From UBA7867 sp964579205 (lineage in GTDB: Bacteria > Bacillota > Clostridia > Christensenellales > UBA1242): a stretch of DNA of 64,000 nucleotides. This document shows, piece after piece, positions 44,201 to 52,782 of the stretch (positions are counted from its first letter, which is position 1; every line of letters begins with the position of its first letter). Both the position numbers and the translations under genes were made by a program. Under the pieces are notes generated by a model. The model saw only the letters and a list, made by a program, of their open reading frames with translations. It did not search any database and had not been told where the DNA came from. The DNA lies in NCBI GenBank assembly GCA_964579205.1, contig CAZOFH010000005.1, positions 8,556 through 72,555 of the forward strand, in the 5' to 3' direction.

Positions 44201-44930
44201 AAGCCTCTTCTTCTGTCTTTTGAGCCTCTTGCTCCAAAGTATTGAGAATGAGAGGGTGATTACCAAACAAAGCAGCAATCTCAGCCTCGCTCCCCAAACC
44301 CAAACCTTTGAGCAAAATACCTGCAGAAACCTTTACACTACGATCCATAGTCACGCGCAAAGTGTCCTTTGGAGTCTGCTCAAACTCGAGCCACATACCT
44401 CTAGTAGGGTTTAACCCAGCCAAATAAAAAGTCTTGCCAGTGTTTTTGTCCTCAATAGCGTCAAAATATACTCCTGGACTGCGCACGATCTGACTAACAA
44501 CTACACGGTCTACACCGCCAATAAGGAAAGAACCAGTATCCGTCATCAGAGGCACTTCACCCAGCATTATGTTTTGGTCAATAGCCTCACCCGTCTCCTT
44601 GTTGATAAGGCGAGCATCCACCCTGATAGGTGCATTGTAAGTGAGGGCGCGTCTACGGCACTCATCCACAGGATACTTTACCGCAGAATAGTCGATGCTG
44701 TAACCCAAAAAGTGCAACTCAACCTTGCCGCTAAAGTCCACAATAGGAGAAAACTCGGCAATGGTCTCGCCAATCCCTTTTTCCAAAAATTCTTTGTAAG
44801 TCTCCTTTTGAATATCCACAAGATACGGCATCTCGATAGGCTCATCGACGCGCGCGAAAGAAACACGCTCAGTCTTACCACACATCACTTTTCTGATTGA
44901 TGATTTTTTTGTTTCATTGTTTGCTGGCAT
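41205..44930 (-). CDS. rpoB: DNA-directed RNA polymerase subunit beta
   Basis: A 1241-residue beta subunit. The rifampicin-binding region includes SPLSQSMDQVNPLSEL and LTQKRKVSAVGPRGVRKDRA. The conserved C-terminal segment KMSGRHGNKGIVSRILP and the ALEGYGAANLLQEMLTIKSD helix are present. Of three possible starts, the ATG at 44930 (MPANNETKK) is 9 nt from AAGGAG; the one two codons earlier is only 3 nt away. The promoter lies about 270 nt upstream. The usual rplJ-rplL genes are not upstream: a divergent esterase gene is. Confidence 0.98.
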   Translation of the reverse strand: MPANNETKKSSIRKVMCGKTERVSFARVDEPIEMPYLVDIQKETYKEFLEKGIGETIAEFSPIVDFSGKVELHFLGYSIDYSAVKYPVDECRRRALTYNAPIRVDARLINKETGEAIDQNIMLGEVPLMTDTGSFLIGGVDRVVVSQIVRSPGVYFDAIEDKNTGKTFYLAGLNPTRGMWLEFEQTPKDTLRVTMDRSVKVSAGILLKGLGLGSEAEIAALFGNHPLILNTLEQEAQKTEEEALLELSKKLKPSELPSAETIRTFIFNTFFTNLRYDLAKVGRYKFNKKLNLCNRLPGLTLGQELVINGTVLPEGTEITQEQANMIQNAGINEVYVLLSNGKKHLMRGNNRVALDSIIKCNPRDYGIYELINYPVYLDLTKDAKTKDAKLEIVREHQEELINRHIVIDDILASISYLLDLIEGIGSIDNIDHLANRRVSSVGELVNIAMHSGMAKMATLARESMQGQDLTQATPSSVVNARHVTKAFMDFMKTSPLSQSMDQVNPLSELTQKRKVSAVGPRGVRKDRAGAEVRDIHYTHYGRICAIETPEGQSIGLINSLATYSKINEYGFLETPYKKVDKQKGVVTNEVVYLMADVEEKCKIAQAVEPLDEQGHFINKTVICRYKDRVIEVSSDEIDYVDVSPRQMISVATSCIPFLENDDAARALLGSNMQRQAVPLIRTEAPIVGTGLEYRAARDSGALVLADCDGVVKYMDSSEIDIMDDEGNIHKKKLTKFAKTTKDTCLNQKPIVKEGERVKTGDVIADGLSTCNGELALGRNMLVAFMNWEGYNYEDAILINERLVKEDIYTSITLKVEDVKCRATKLGNEEITRDIPNLSEEALKNLDENGIIRVGAEVRPGDILVGKVTPKGETELTPEERLLRAIFGEKSREVRDTSLRVPHGRAGVVVDVQIFSRANKDELEAGVNMLVKVYIAQKRKLSVGDKMSGRHGNKGIVSRILPSEDMPFMANGQPVDVVLNPLGVPSRMNIGQLLEVHLGRVAKVLDWKVATPVFDGATEQQISELYRQNNLDDDAKMVLYDGRTGEAFDHRVTVGYMYMLKLTHMVDNKMHARSIGPYALVTAQPLGGQAMFGGQRFSEMDVWALEGYGAANLLQEMLTIKSDDIAGRNNVYESIVKGQPISEPGIPESFKVLVKELQSLGMDIKILTEDSREIELTELTNDDIDIPSVAKAHNDERKEIELNFDDIEGESSDIISESEFNQIENDEDAFNAGNLFDDDFDE

Positions 44931-45200
44931 TAACATTATCTCCTTGTAAAACATATTTTTGTTTTTAAAAAGTTGCCAAGTAGAATACTTTTGTGCTATT
45001 ATCTATATTATAAGGACATAAAAAGGCAAAATCTGTGAAAAATGATGAGTTTGGGCTAGGCAACAAAAAAATATGCTTTTGTAGCCAAGCACGATTTTGA
45101 GGCAAAACGCCCCTTACATATTAATTTTTATTGAAATTAATCCCTAACAAACTCAATATTCCCCACCACTCACTCTTTATATGGATATAATAGTTTTATG

Positions 45201-45229
45201 AGTATAGCATAAAATATAATTGTTGTCAA
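45201..45229 (-). promoter_or_regulatory. Promoter for rpoB-rpoC
   Basis: On the minus strand TTGACA (45224-45229), 17 nt, TATACT (45201-45206), a near-perfect sigma-A site. It leaves an untranslated leader of about 265 nt (44931-45195) containing small hairpins such as GGGGCG-TTTT-GCCTC, but no gene. The divergent esterase must share this intergenic region. Confidence 0.68.
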
Positions 45230-45269
45230 CACAAATTTGTCAAAAAATTTTGAATAAATGAGGTACGAT

Positions 45270-46244
45270 ATGCAAAAACGCGACAATACCGACCTACCAC
45301 TCGCGACAAAAGCGACAATGCTAATAGAAAAATATGGGACAACAGCGCTCTCATCAGTCATCAAAAAAGACAAGGAGACTAGCGCTGTTTATTCCTTATA
45401 TAATATACCATACACAGCACACAAGACAGACCCTCTGCGGCAATTCGACTGGCACTGCCCGCATTTTGCTGTGGCGAGCCCGCAAAAATCGGCTTTGCCT
45501 ACCCTTTTTTATATGCACGGCGGATCGTGGTCGGCGGCGGATAAGAGCATCTTTTCTATTGTGGCAAAAGAATTCGCGGAGCAAGGACTCATCGTCATTA
45601 ATCTAAATTACCGACTGATGCCGCAGGCTACCCTATCTGAGATTTTCGGCGATACTATGGACTGTCTGCACTTTTGCATAGAGAATGCCGAGATGTTTGG
45701 GATAGACAAAAATCAAATTTTTTTGGGTGGAGATAGCGCAGGGGCGCACTTATCTAGCCTAATGGCTAGCCGCATCAGCACCCAGACCAAGCCCTTGGAT
45801 TACAGGATACTAGGCTGCATCCTTTTTTATGGGGTGTATGACATTTCGCACCTACACAGGCTCAATTTTCGCACTTGCCGCGCTATCGGCAGATTTTGGG
45901 AGGAAAGCCGCGCCACTGACAGTGCCGACCTCGAGAAATTTTATCACGACTACTCACCCATTCGACTTGTGACGCCTGAATTCCCGGCGACCTTTATCAC
46001 TGCGGGCGAAGTGGATAGCCTCACAAAAACGGAGACCATACCTTTTGTCCACAAACTAAACTCCCTAAATATCGACTGCGACGCGCTAGTTTTCCCAAAA
46101 AATCGACGCGACGCACGCCACGCTTTTATTAATTTGAACAACCGAGCAAGGCGCGAGGCACTCATCCGTGCTTTTGATTTTGTACGGCGCAAAATCTCCA
46201 CCCCATTACGCAAAGCGACAGCAAAAACCCCCGCCACCCGATAA
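45270..46244 (+). CDS. Alpha/beta hydrolase, esterase/lipase (HSL-like) family
   Basis: A 324-residue cytoplasmic hydrolase. The oxyanion motif is MHGGSW (82-87) and the nucleophile elbow GGDSAGAH has Ser156. The likely acid is Asp in TAGEVDSLT and the His in RDARHAFIN, giving a full triad of the hormone-sensitive-lipase/carboxylesterase type. These enzymes cut short-chain esters such as acetylated sugars; the substrate cannot be told from sequence. The ATG at 45270 has GAGG 6 nt upstream; a start four codons earlier is not supported. It is transcribed divergently from rpoB and ends at a bidirectional terminator. Confidence 0.88.
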   Translation: MQKRDNTDLPLATKATMLIEKYGTTALSSVIKKDKETSAVYSLYNIPYTAHKTDPLRQFDWHCPHFAVASPQKSALPTLFYMHGGSWSAADKSIFSIVAKEFAEQGLIVINLNYRLMPQATLSEIFGDTMDCLHFCIENAEMFGIDKNQIFLGGDSAGAHLSSLMASRISTQTKPLDYRILGCILFYGVYDISHLHRLNFRTCRAIGRFWEESRATDSADLEKFYHDYSPIRLVTPEFPATFITAGEVDSLTKTETIPFVHKLNSLNIDCDALVFPKNRRDARHAFINLNNRARREALIRAFDFVRRKISTPLRKATAKTPATR

Positions 46245-46338
46245 CGAACAAAATTAGCGAGAGCAGGGCTGAATAGGCTCTGTTAGAGGATACACCGCAC
46301 CCCCGCCCCTTATCCTTGCGCACACTTTATCAAACGCC

Positions 46339-46371
46339 AAAAAAGCGACAGACAAAAGGTCGCTTTTTTTG
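46339..46371. terminator. Bidirectional terminator between the esterase and the transglutaminase-like gene
   Basis: AAAAAGCGAC-AGACAAAAG-GTCGCTTTTT with runs of A and T at the ends. Confidence 0.82.
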
Positions 46372-46428
46372 ATTGCTACATCCCCCACAGCCTCACTTTG
46401 GGCATTCGTTAGGGATAATTATTATGAT

Positions 46429-49323
46429 TTACTTTTGCTGATTTTGGGCATTTTTGCGACGAATAAGCATAGTCGCTACCACCACGCAAATTAGCGCAAC
46501 AGCGATACACATCAAGACGACAATTAGCGCCATATCGCGCTGAGTCTGCTGATACGGCTTGCTCAAGGTCGTGGCTGTGCCAGACATTACCGAGTTTGTG
46601 ACCTCGACGGTGTACACACTATTAAAGTATGGCTCTTGGATGACATAGTCCTGCCCAGTCGCCCCGACAATCATTTCGCCGTCCTTGTACCACTGGTAGG
46701 TCAACTTGCCGACCACGCCGCTGACTGCCGCGCTAAGGGTGTCGACATATCTAGTGATGACTACTACTGGAGCGGTAGCACTAGGAGTAAGAGTGACAAA
46801 GCCGTCCTGCTCTTCCTTTTGTTTTACACTGGTCTTGACAAAATACGCCTCGATGATATTGTTGTCCTTGGTCAAATCGGTATATGTCAAGGTCAACTTG
46901 TTGTCTATCACAGGCTTTTCTACCCCATTTACCCAAACATAATCCACCACAAAGCCGGCGCTAGGAGTAATAACGAAGGTCTTTGATTCGCTTGGCGCAA
47001 GGCTAGCGAATTCGGCATCAATACTACCGCCCTCATGCATCAGCGCCAAAACTTTTTTGGAGGTCACGCCCTCAGGTTTTTGAGTAGCGACCACGGTAAA
47101 AGGCGAAAATTCGTTACAGAAAATGACCACACCGTTTTCGTTGATTAGGCAATCGACTTTCTCCACCTGCCCAGTGGTAGAATTGTAGTGATAAGCCTCA
47201 AAGGTCACACCAACCTCTTTGCCGCTGTACCCCTCAGGGAAAGGCAGCATAATCTTTATCCTCTTGCCATATGGCAGTTGCTTCATCTGCTCATTGCAAA
47301 GAGTGAGGCTAATGTCATAAGTCTTGGATGCTAGCACAGTCTGACTAGTACTACCCAAATCGGTAGCGATACCAGCATTGATTGAGGTCTGAGTATTGCT
47401 ATCAATGTGTTCATTGACTACTAGCGCCACGCCGTGACTAATCTTTTTGTTTACAGGGTCGGTAAAATCCGCAGGTCGCCAATCAGTCGTATCTATGTCA
47501 GCATTCTCCAAAATTTGCGGCTTGCCATATACTTCATAAGTCTGCCCCCATTTGACTGGACAGCCGACATTAGTCTGATTTAGGACGAAAAATCCTGTAG
47601 ACATACATTCTCTACCCGTCTCAGCACTACACAGCCCTTTGACCCGCATCGTGTAGGTGCAGGTATTCGCAGCATAGCGCGAACTGGTAGTAAAGCGGCA
47701 AGTGACCGTCCTGTCATTATCCCACGCGACATCGGTAACACGGATATCGTCTAATACCACGCCTGCATTGTGGGTGACCTCGACAGAAACTGATGCACCT
47801 GATGACAACTTGAGTTTTTCGTCAAAAGTCATCGACACGTCATAAGTTGCACCCGAACGCAAGATTTGCGAACTAGACGGCGTAACATTTATCGGGAAAG
47901 GTCTGTGCTGAGATTTTACTTGGAATTGATTTTCATAAGTGTCAGAGTACTCGATTACATCAGCAGCGGCAACATATGCCTGCGAAGATGAGGTAAACTC
48001 AGTCACCCCGACCATTACACTATCAAAATCACCATCCAAACGCAAAACCAAGCCGTCAGGCGTATCTACACAAGCGTTCTCGTAATAATTAAATTCTGTG
48101 GTATAGTTGGTCAATGCCGCCCAATTTGTGCTCGCATCACCAAAGTAATTAGCCACAAAGAATAGCCCCTCTTGATTGTACAACTGCTCACCGTTCATCC
48201 CCTTGTATGTCACGCGCAAAACATCTTTACCTTCATATTTTGTCTGTTCCATAGCAAAATTTGAGTTGTACGTGGTGGCAGTAGAAAACTCAGAGTTGCA
48301 CAAATCAGGCTGTCTGAACGCATAGCCCGACTGCGAAATCACCGCGTCGGGAATGTGACTAGCGCCGACTTTGCTATACCCAGCCAAAAAGTACTGACAC
48401 TCGCCGTCTTTTTTGCCCGAATCCATAGTCGTGTCCACCATATACCACAGATTGTTTATCTGCACAAAATTCCACATATGTGCTTCAGAAAGGGTGATAG
48501 CGGTCTTGTCCTCACCGTTGTACTCATTGTACATTCCGATTATAGATACACAAGGGATATTTATCTCGTCCATAATTATTTTGAAACTACGCGCATACGC
48601 CTCACACACACCCTCGCCCTTGACTAACGCGCCGTATGGATTGCGTACATAAGCCTCATTGCCAGCGGTACAGTCGAGTTCGCTCTTGTACACCGCCTTA
48701 TTGCGGACAAAATCATATACAGCCTTGACCTTGTCTCTGGTATCGGTCAACTCGCCCACCTCGGTCAATAGAGTAGTATAACTCCCCTCTAGTGCCTCAA
48801 TAGCGGCATTCACCTTGGTTTCATCGGCAAAATCAGCCCCATCGGCGCGGTAATTGTCCGTTCTGCCCGTACCCAAAAATGCATAATTTTTGCCATTTTT
48901 TGAGAGAGTGCGAATTGACATTTTGTCAAAATCCACATAAAAAACCTCTGGGTGGTCCAAGTAAAAAGCGTCACGCCCAGCCCCGAAAGCATACAGGAGC
49001 GCCATTGAATTGGTCGCGTATTTGTCGACATCTTTTTGCGTCAAAAAGCCTCCCTCTACGAGGTCGATGCTTATATTACCTTTTTTGAGAGTGCCGTCCT
49101 CCCACATAGCCTTGATAGCGCGGTAAAATTTTGCCTCTAACGTGCTGCCATTACGCTCAAATTGGTCATAATAAAAGGTCTCTGCCGACACCACACTCGC
49201 AGCAATCGGGCACGGCTTTTCACGCGAACTGCCCACTAGCATCCCGATAGCGAATAGCACAGCAAAAGTCGCTAGCAAGACGGTCGCCGCGGCACAAAAC
49301 TTGCGCATACTCAATAGTTTCAT
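46429..49323 (-). CDS. Membrane-anchored surface protein with an intact transglutaminase-like domain
   Basis: A 964-residue exported protein. The leader lies at about 9-32 (AAATVLLATFAVLFAIGML) and a C-terminal membrane segment (MALIVVLMCIAVALICVVVA) with a basic tail anchors it. The transglutaminase-like core has the full triad: Cys240 in KGEGVCEAYARSF, His282 in SEAHMWNFV and Asp297 in WYMVDTTMD. Such domains act as cysteine proteases or crosslinking enzymes outside the cell. The middle is beta-rich, and near the C-terminus an Ig-like unit (LTYQWYKDGEMIVGATGQ) precedes the anchor. It is paralogous to the protein at 34720-37407, which lost Cys and His. The ATG at 49323 follows AAAGGGG. Confidence 0.87.
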   Translation of the reverse strand: MKLLSMRKFCAAATVLLATFAVLFAIGMLVGSSREKPCPIAASVVSAETFYYDQFERNGSTLEAKFYRAIKAMWEDGTLKKGNISIDLVEGGFLTQKDVDKYATNSMALLYAFGAGRDAFYLDHPEVFYVDFDKMSIRTLSKNGKNYAFLGTGRTDNYRADGADFADETKVNAAIEALEGSYTTLLTEVGELTDTRDKVKAVYDFVRNKAVYKSELDCTAGNEAYVRNPYGALVKGEGVCEAYARSFKIIMDEINIPCVSIIGMYNEYNGEDKTAITLSEAHMWNFVQINNLWYMVDTTMDSGKKDGECQYFLAGYSKVGASHIPDAVISQSGYAFRQPDLCNSEFSTATTYNSNFAMEQTKYEGKDVLRVTYKGMNGEQLYNQEGLFFVANYFGDASTNWAALTNYTTEFNYYENACVDTPDGLVLRLDGDFDSVMVGVTEFTSSSQAYVAAADVIEYSDTYENQFQVKSQHRPFPINVTPSSSQILRSGATYDVSMTFDEKLKLSSGASVSVEVTHNAGVVLDDIRVTDVAWDNDRTVTCRFTTSSRYAANTCTYTMRVKGLCSAETGRECMSTGFFVLNQTNVGCPVKWGQTYEVYGKPQILENADIDTTDWRPADFTDPVNKKISHGVALVVNEHIDSNTQTSINAGIATDLGSTSQTVLASKTYDISLTLCNEQMKQLPYGKRIKIMLPFPEGYSGKEVGVTFEAYHYNSTTGQVEKVDCLINENGVVIFCNEFSPFTVVATQKPEGVTSKKVLALMHEGGSIDAEFASLAPSESKTFVITPSAGFVVDYVWVNGVEKPVIDNKLTLTYTDLTKDNNIIEAYFVKTSVKQKEEQDGFVTLTPSATAPVVVITRYVDTLSAAVSGVVGKLTYQWYKDGEMIVGATGQDYVIQEPYFNSVYTVEVTNSVMSGTATTLSKPYQQTQRDMALIVVLMCIAVALICVVVATMLIRRKNAQNQQK

Positions 49324-49349
49324 ATATTTCCCCTTTCGATTTTGCATAT

Positions 49350-49378
49350 ATGATATCATTTTTTTGCGAAATTCTCAA
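49350..49378 (-). promoter_or_regulatory. Promoter for the intact transglutaminase-like gene
   Basis: On the minus strand TTGAGA (49373-49378), 17 nt, TATCAT (49350-49355). Confidence 0.58.
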
Positions 49379-49419
49379 CCAAAATGCAATATTTTTTTGA
49401 AAATTCGATGAGTATTGCG

Positions 49420-49460
49420 CAAAAAGTAACTCACCCCCCCACCTCTCGGGGGCGGGGTGC
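49420..49460 (-). terminator. GC-rich terminator after the M1 peptidase gene
   Basis: CACCCCGCCCCC-GAGA-GGTGGGGGGGTG on the minus strand, then AGTTACTTTTTG. Confidence 0.65.
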
Positions 49461-49483
49461 TACAAAAAATCGACAGAGAAATT

Positions 49484-50989
49484 TTAGGCGAGGGTCTCCA
49501 ATACGACAGAGCCGTCTAGCCACGACATAATGTAGCCCGCCAATTTTTTGTGCGCCACTGATTCAAAAGCCTCGATTAGGTCGCTAGGGGTGACTATCCC
49601 AAACATATTTTGTTCATAAAAATACCGCAGCGATTTTTGCATCTTGGCATCGCCTATGATGTCGTTGATGCTGTCGAACATTAGCACGCCCTTTACGTAG
49701 GTCAGATACACGTACTCGGTCTCCGTCTTAAAATTGTGAATGTTTCGGTTCATACTGGTATCCAAAGTGTCATAAACATCGCGATACACATCACAAAACA
49801 GTAGATAACTGCTCAGAGTTTCACCCAAAACTTGCTTGCTCGTGCGCTCGTATTGGGGGTTTCGGTCATAAAAAAGCGCTGTCGAATACTCTGCCAAGCC
49901 CTCGTCAATCCACGCGTATTCGCACTCATTATTGCCTATTACCCCATACCACCACTGGTGGGCAACCTCGTGAATAATCGCCTCGCGGTACTCGTCCTCG
50001 ATATCCAATTCGCTAGACACATACACGAGTTGCGGATACTCCATTCCACCCTGAAAAAAGTCGGCTTTTGCCACACGCAACACCTCGTACGGGTACGCAC
50101 CAAACATTTCGCCGAATGTCTCTACCGCATCGACCGCGGCAGAGAGATTTGCTTCTGCTTTTTCGTCGTCAAAATAATAGTACTCGACCAAAATATCGCC
50201 TGCCAAACGGCTCTTCATCTCAAAATCACGACTAAAAACCATAGCAAAATCGCGGACGACTTGGCTAGAATATACGCTCGTTTTGGCGCCATTTTGCTCG
50301 CTTTCGTCTATTTTCTGCCCCGAACTAGCCAGCGTCAAATCACTAGGATATGTGATGCTGACGGTGTAATTGGCTACCTCGCTAAAGAAAGGGTCGCCAT
50401 TGGGCGAATAGCCGTCCGTCACAAAACTGCCATTCTCAAAAACGCACGCCACAGGGTACCAATTCCCCAAGTTTAACGTGTTTTCTCCATAGCCAAAACG
50501 ATGATTGCAATTCGGGATAGTCAAGGTAAAGTCGATGTCCACCTCTGCCCAAGCACCACTTTTGAGCGTGCTAGATAGCGGCACGATGAGCAAATTTTTG
50601 TCCTCACCGCCGATTTCAAAATCAATCGCCTTGCCTCCAACCTTGACCTCGGCAATGGTGATGCCACCCTCACTAAAACCGTTGGGATAGACCTTATGCT
50701 TTTGAGCCTCGCTGTATGCACGGTATTTGCTCGCATCCTCACGAAAGGCATTGGGGTACAGGTGAAATTTTAACTCGCCCAAATCCACCGAACTTGTGTT
50801 GTGATAGTCCACCTGCATTTGCGCGCTCAAAGTCTTTGCGTCCTCATCTAGCGTCGCATCGATGCGATATTCTGTAATATTGTGACGCAATTCATCAAAG
50901 GACGACTGCTGCCCGCACCCAGCAAGGGCAACTGTACAAGGCAATATCATCATCACCGCAACAACAAAACAAAAAAGTCTTTTCTTCAT
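49484..50989 (-). CDS. M1-family zinc aminopeptidase-like lipoprotein
   Basis: A 501-residue lipoprotein. The signal MKKRLFCFVVAVMMILPCTV ends in the lipobox LAGC (Cys25). The gluzincin motif is HEVAHQWW (His340, Glu341, His344) with the third ligand Glu363 in IDEGLAEYS; GGMEYPQLV (314-322) corresponds to the GAMEN substrate-binding loop. M1 enzymes remove N-terminal residues from peptides; this one would work at the outer face of the membrane. The N-terminal beta domain is present but the large C-terminal helical domain of classical M1 enzymes is short. The ATG follows GGGAG. It neighbours the transglutaminase-like protein in the same direction but has a separate terminator. Confidence 0.92.
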   Translation of the reverse strand: MKKRLFCFVVAVMMILPCTVALAGCGQQSSFDELRHNITEYRIDATLDEDAKTLSAQMQVDYHNTSSVDLGELKFHLYPNAFREDASKYRAYSEAQKHKVYPNGFSEGGITIAEVKVGGKAIDFEIGGEDKNLLIVPLSSTLKSGAWAEVDIDFTLTIPNCNHRFGYGENTLNLGNWYPVACVFENGSFVTDGYSPNGDPFFSEVANYTVSITYPSDLTLASSGQKIDESEQNGAKTSVYSSQVVRDFAMVFSRDFEMKSRLAGDILVEYYYFDDEKAEANLSAAVDAVETFGEMFGAYPYEVLRVAKADFFQGGMEYPQLVYVSSELDIEDEYREAIIHEVAHQWWYGVIGNNECEYAWIDEGLAEYSTALFYDRNPQYERTSKQVLGETLSSYLLFCDVYRDVYDTLDTSMNRNIHNFKTETEYVYLTYVKGVLMFDSINDIIGDAKMQKSLRYFYEQNMFGIVTPSDLIEAFESVAHKKLAGYIMSWLDGSVVLETLA

Positions 50990-51159
50990 TTTTCGCTCCC
51001 GATACCGTTTTTTATGCGGTAATATATGCCCACTCGAGGGCTAGATATGCTCCCAAACAGCCACAATGCAAAAAAATAACTACGCAAAACTATACACTAG
51101 AATTGCCCTGCCCTATTCGATTTTGTCGATTGGGTACTAGTTTTTTGTAATTTGTGTAA

Positions 51160-51202
51160 AACAACAAAAACAACCGAGTGATACTCAGTTGTTTTTGTTG
51201 TT
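51160..51202. terminator. Terminator after the 51201-52769 gene
   Basis: AACAACAAAAACAAC-C-GAGT-GAT-ACTC-A-GTTGTTTTTGTTGTT is a very long stem that overlaps the stop codon and can act in both directions. Confidence 0.8.
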
Positions 51203-52769
51203 AATTATCATATTCGGCTCTGATTTTTTTGATAATTGTGTTTTTGAGTTGTTCCTTTGTCAAAAGACCGTCCTTGTAGTATTTGCAAAGCGCCTTTATC
51301 TCGTCATCAAGCGCATACTCGCGCATTACTGCAGGGCTGCGAATGATTGGTTTTGGCTTTTGCAAGAAAATATTGCCCACACATGCGCCTGTAATAAACA
51401 ATGCCACAGATATTAGCAGTGGTGCAGCAAAGATAATACCAAAAATCCTTGTGTCTGGTATACACAATCCCCCCACAAGCATCGCTACCAATAATATAGG
51501 AGTAATTATTGACAGCGTCAACATATTGCCTTTTGATGGTTTTCTCTTTGGAGAAGTCTTGCACATCAAAATAATAACCAAAGTAAGTGCTGCATAGTAG
51601 AATAAGCAGATTATGACACCAAGCACTTCTGTCGAATAGCCTTGCAATACAATACCATTATATCCTGCAAACATTTCTTGATTAATTTCAAGCGAGACAA
51701 TCGAGCCATCGCTCGATGAGCAAATCAAATTTGTGACCATATTTGCATTTGCATAAAGGATATGAGACCTATACGTTCTCTGATTTTCTACAGTCCAATA
51801 ATCAGGGTCCTCATAGATATCCCAATCATCCAAAGTATATACATCACCACCGATATTCACCTCGATACCTGAATCATAGATCTCTTCGACGGACTTTATG
51901 TAACAGCCCTGCTGCAGGGCTTTAGTTTTGATTGTTACCCTCAAACTATCATCATCAACAGTGTAATAAGACGGCGAACGCAGCATACCTGTGACAATGA
52001 GTGTCTTGTATTCGTCAGCAGAAGTATCATAACTATTGACAAACACAAGATTATCATTCATTCCTACGATTTCACCCATATCTATGCCGAGGCAATAAAA
52101 ATCATATCCACTCCATTCGCAAGCAGTATCCAATACTTCATCTTGCGTAATAGTTGGCAAATTGCCATTTATATCATAAAAGCTTTTCTCGCATATATCC
52201 AAAACATATTCATTAGAATTAATAACGGAAATATCCTCAATTCCAAGCGCGTCCACAGCCACACGAAAGTTTCGACCATCAAACGCATCCAAGCAAACAC
52301 ATTCAAAATAATTGCTAGATGTATAACCAAATACACGGAATTCATAACCTTCAAAAGTAAAGGTTATATTATAAGTATAGAACCAGAAAAGAGAAGACGG
52401 TTCCAAAGTGATAATATTTGAATACTCATAAGCATCATAATCAATAGTTACCCTGCCTAATTCTTCATCAATAACAGAAAACTCAGGGTCAAAAGCGTCT
52501 ATTACAATTAACCTTTCACTAGAATAAGAACTATAAGCAAATAACAAGTTTTGATTTGCACTACCTACACACAAACTATCTGAATCTGTATAGGTAGATC
52601 CTTCCATAACCAAATCATAGTTTTGAATATCCCTCTGCTCAGGATAATAAATCTCTCCGGCTGTTGCTGGCAACATCAACATAATTATTGCTATAGCCAC
52701 AGAAATTGTGAGAGAACAAAGCCCAACAACGGAGGCAATGCGCAAAATTTTTCTTTTTGATTCCTTCAT
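51201..52769 (-). CDS. Membrane protein with large outer domain and SHOCT-like tail
   Basis: A 522-residue protein not recognised as a whole. A membrane segment at about 10-33 (SVVGLCSLTISVAIAIIMLM if read loosely) is followed by a Tyr/Asp/Ser-rich domain of about 340 residues, probably outside the cell. Three more membrane segments lie at about 385-405, 418-440 and 445-470. The last 35 residues (DDEIKALCKYYKDGLLTKEQ and onwards) match the SHOCT pattern, a short helical module often found at the ends of membrane proteins. It starts 13 nt after the 52783-53472 gene, which also ends in a SHOCT-like module, so the two form an operon. Function is unknown. Confidence 0.8.
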   Translation of the reverse strand: MKESKRKILRIASVVGLCSLTISVAIAIIMLMLPATAGEIYYPEQRDIQNYDLVMEGSTYTDSDSLCVGSANQNLLFAYSSYSSERLIVIDAFDPEFSVIDEELGRVTIDYDAYEYSNIITLEPSSLFWFYTYNITFTFEGYEFRVFGYTSSNYFECVCLDAFDGRNFRVAVDALGIEDISVINSNEYVLDICEKSFYDINGNLPTITQDEVLDTACEWSGYDFYCLGIDMGEIVGMNDNLVFVNSYDTSADEYKTLIVTGMLRSPSYYTVDDDSLRVTIKTKALQQGCYIKSVEEIYDSGIEVNIGGDVYTLDDWDIYEDPDYWTVENQRTYRSHILYANANMVTNLICSSSDGSIVSLEINQEMFAGYNGIVLQGYSTEVLGVIICLFYYAALTLVIILMCKTSPKRKPSKGNMLTLSIITPILLVAMLVGGLCIPDTRIFGIIFAAPLLISVALFITGACVGNIFLQKPKPIIRSPAVMREYALDDEIKALCKYYKDGLLTKEQLKNTIIKKIRAEYDN

Positions 52770-52782
52770 ATCGTGCGCCCCC

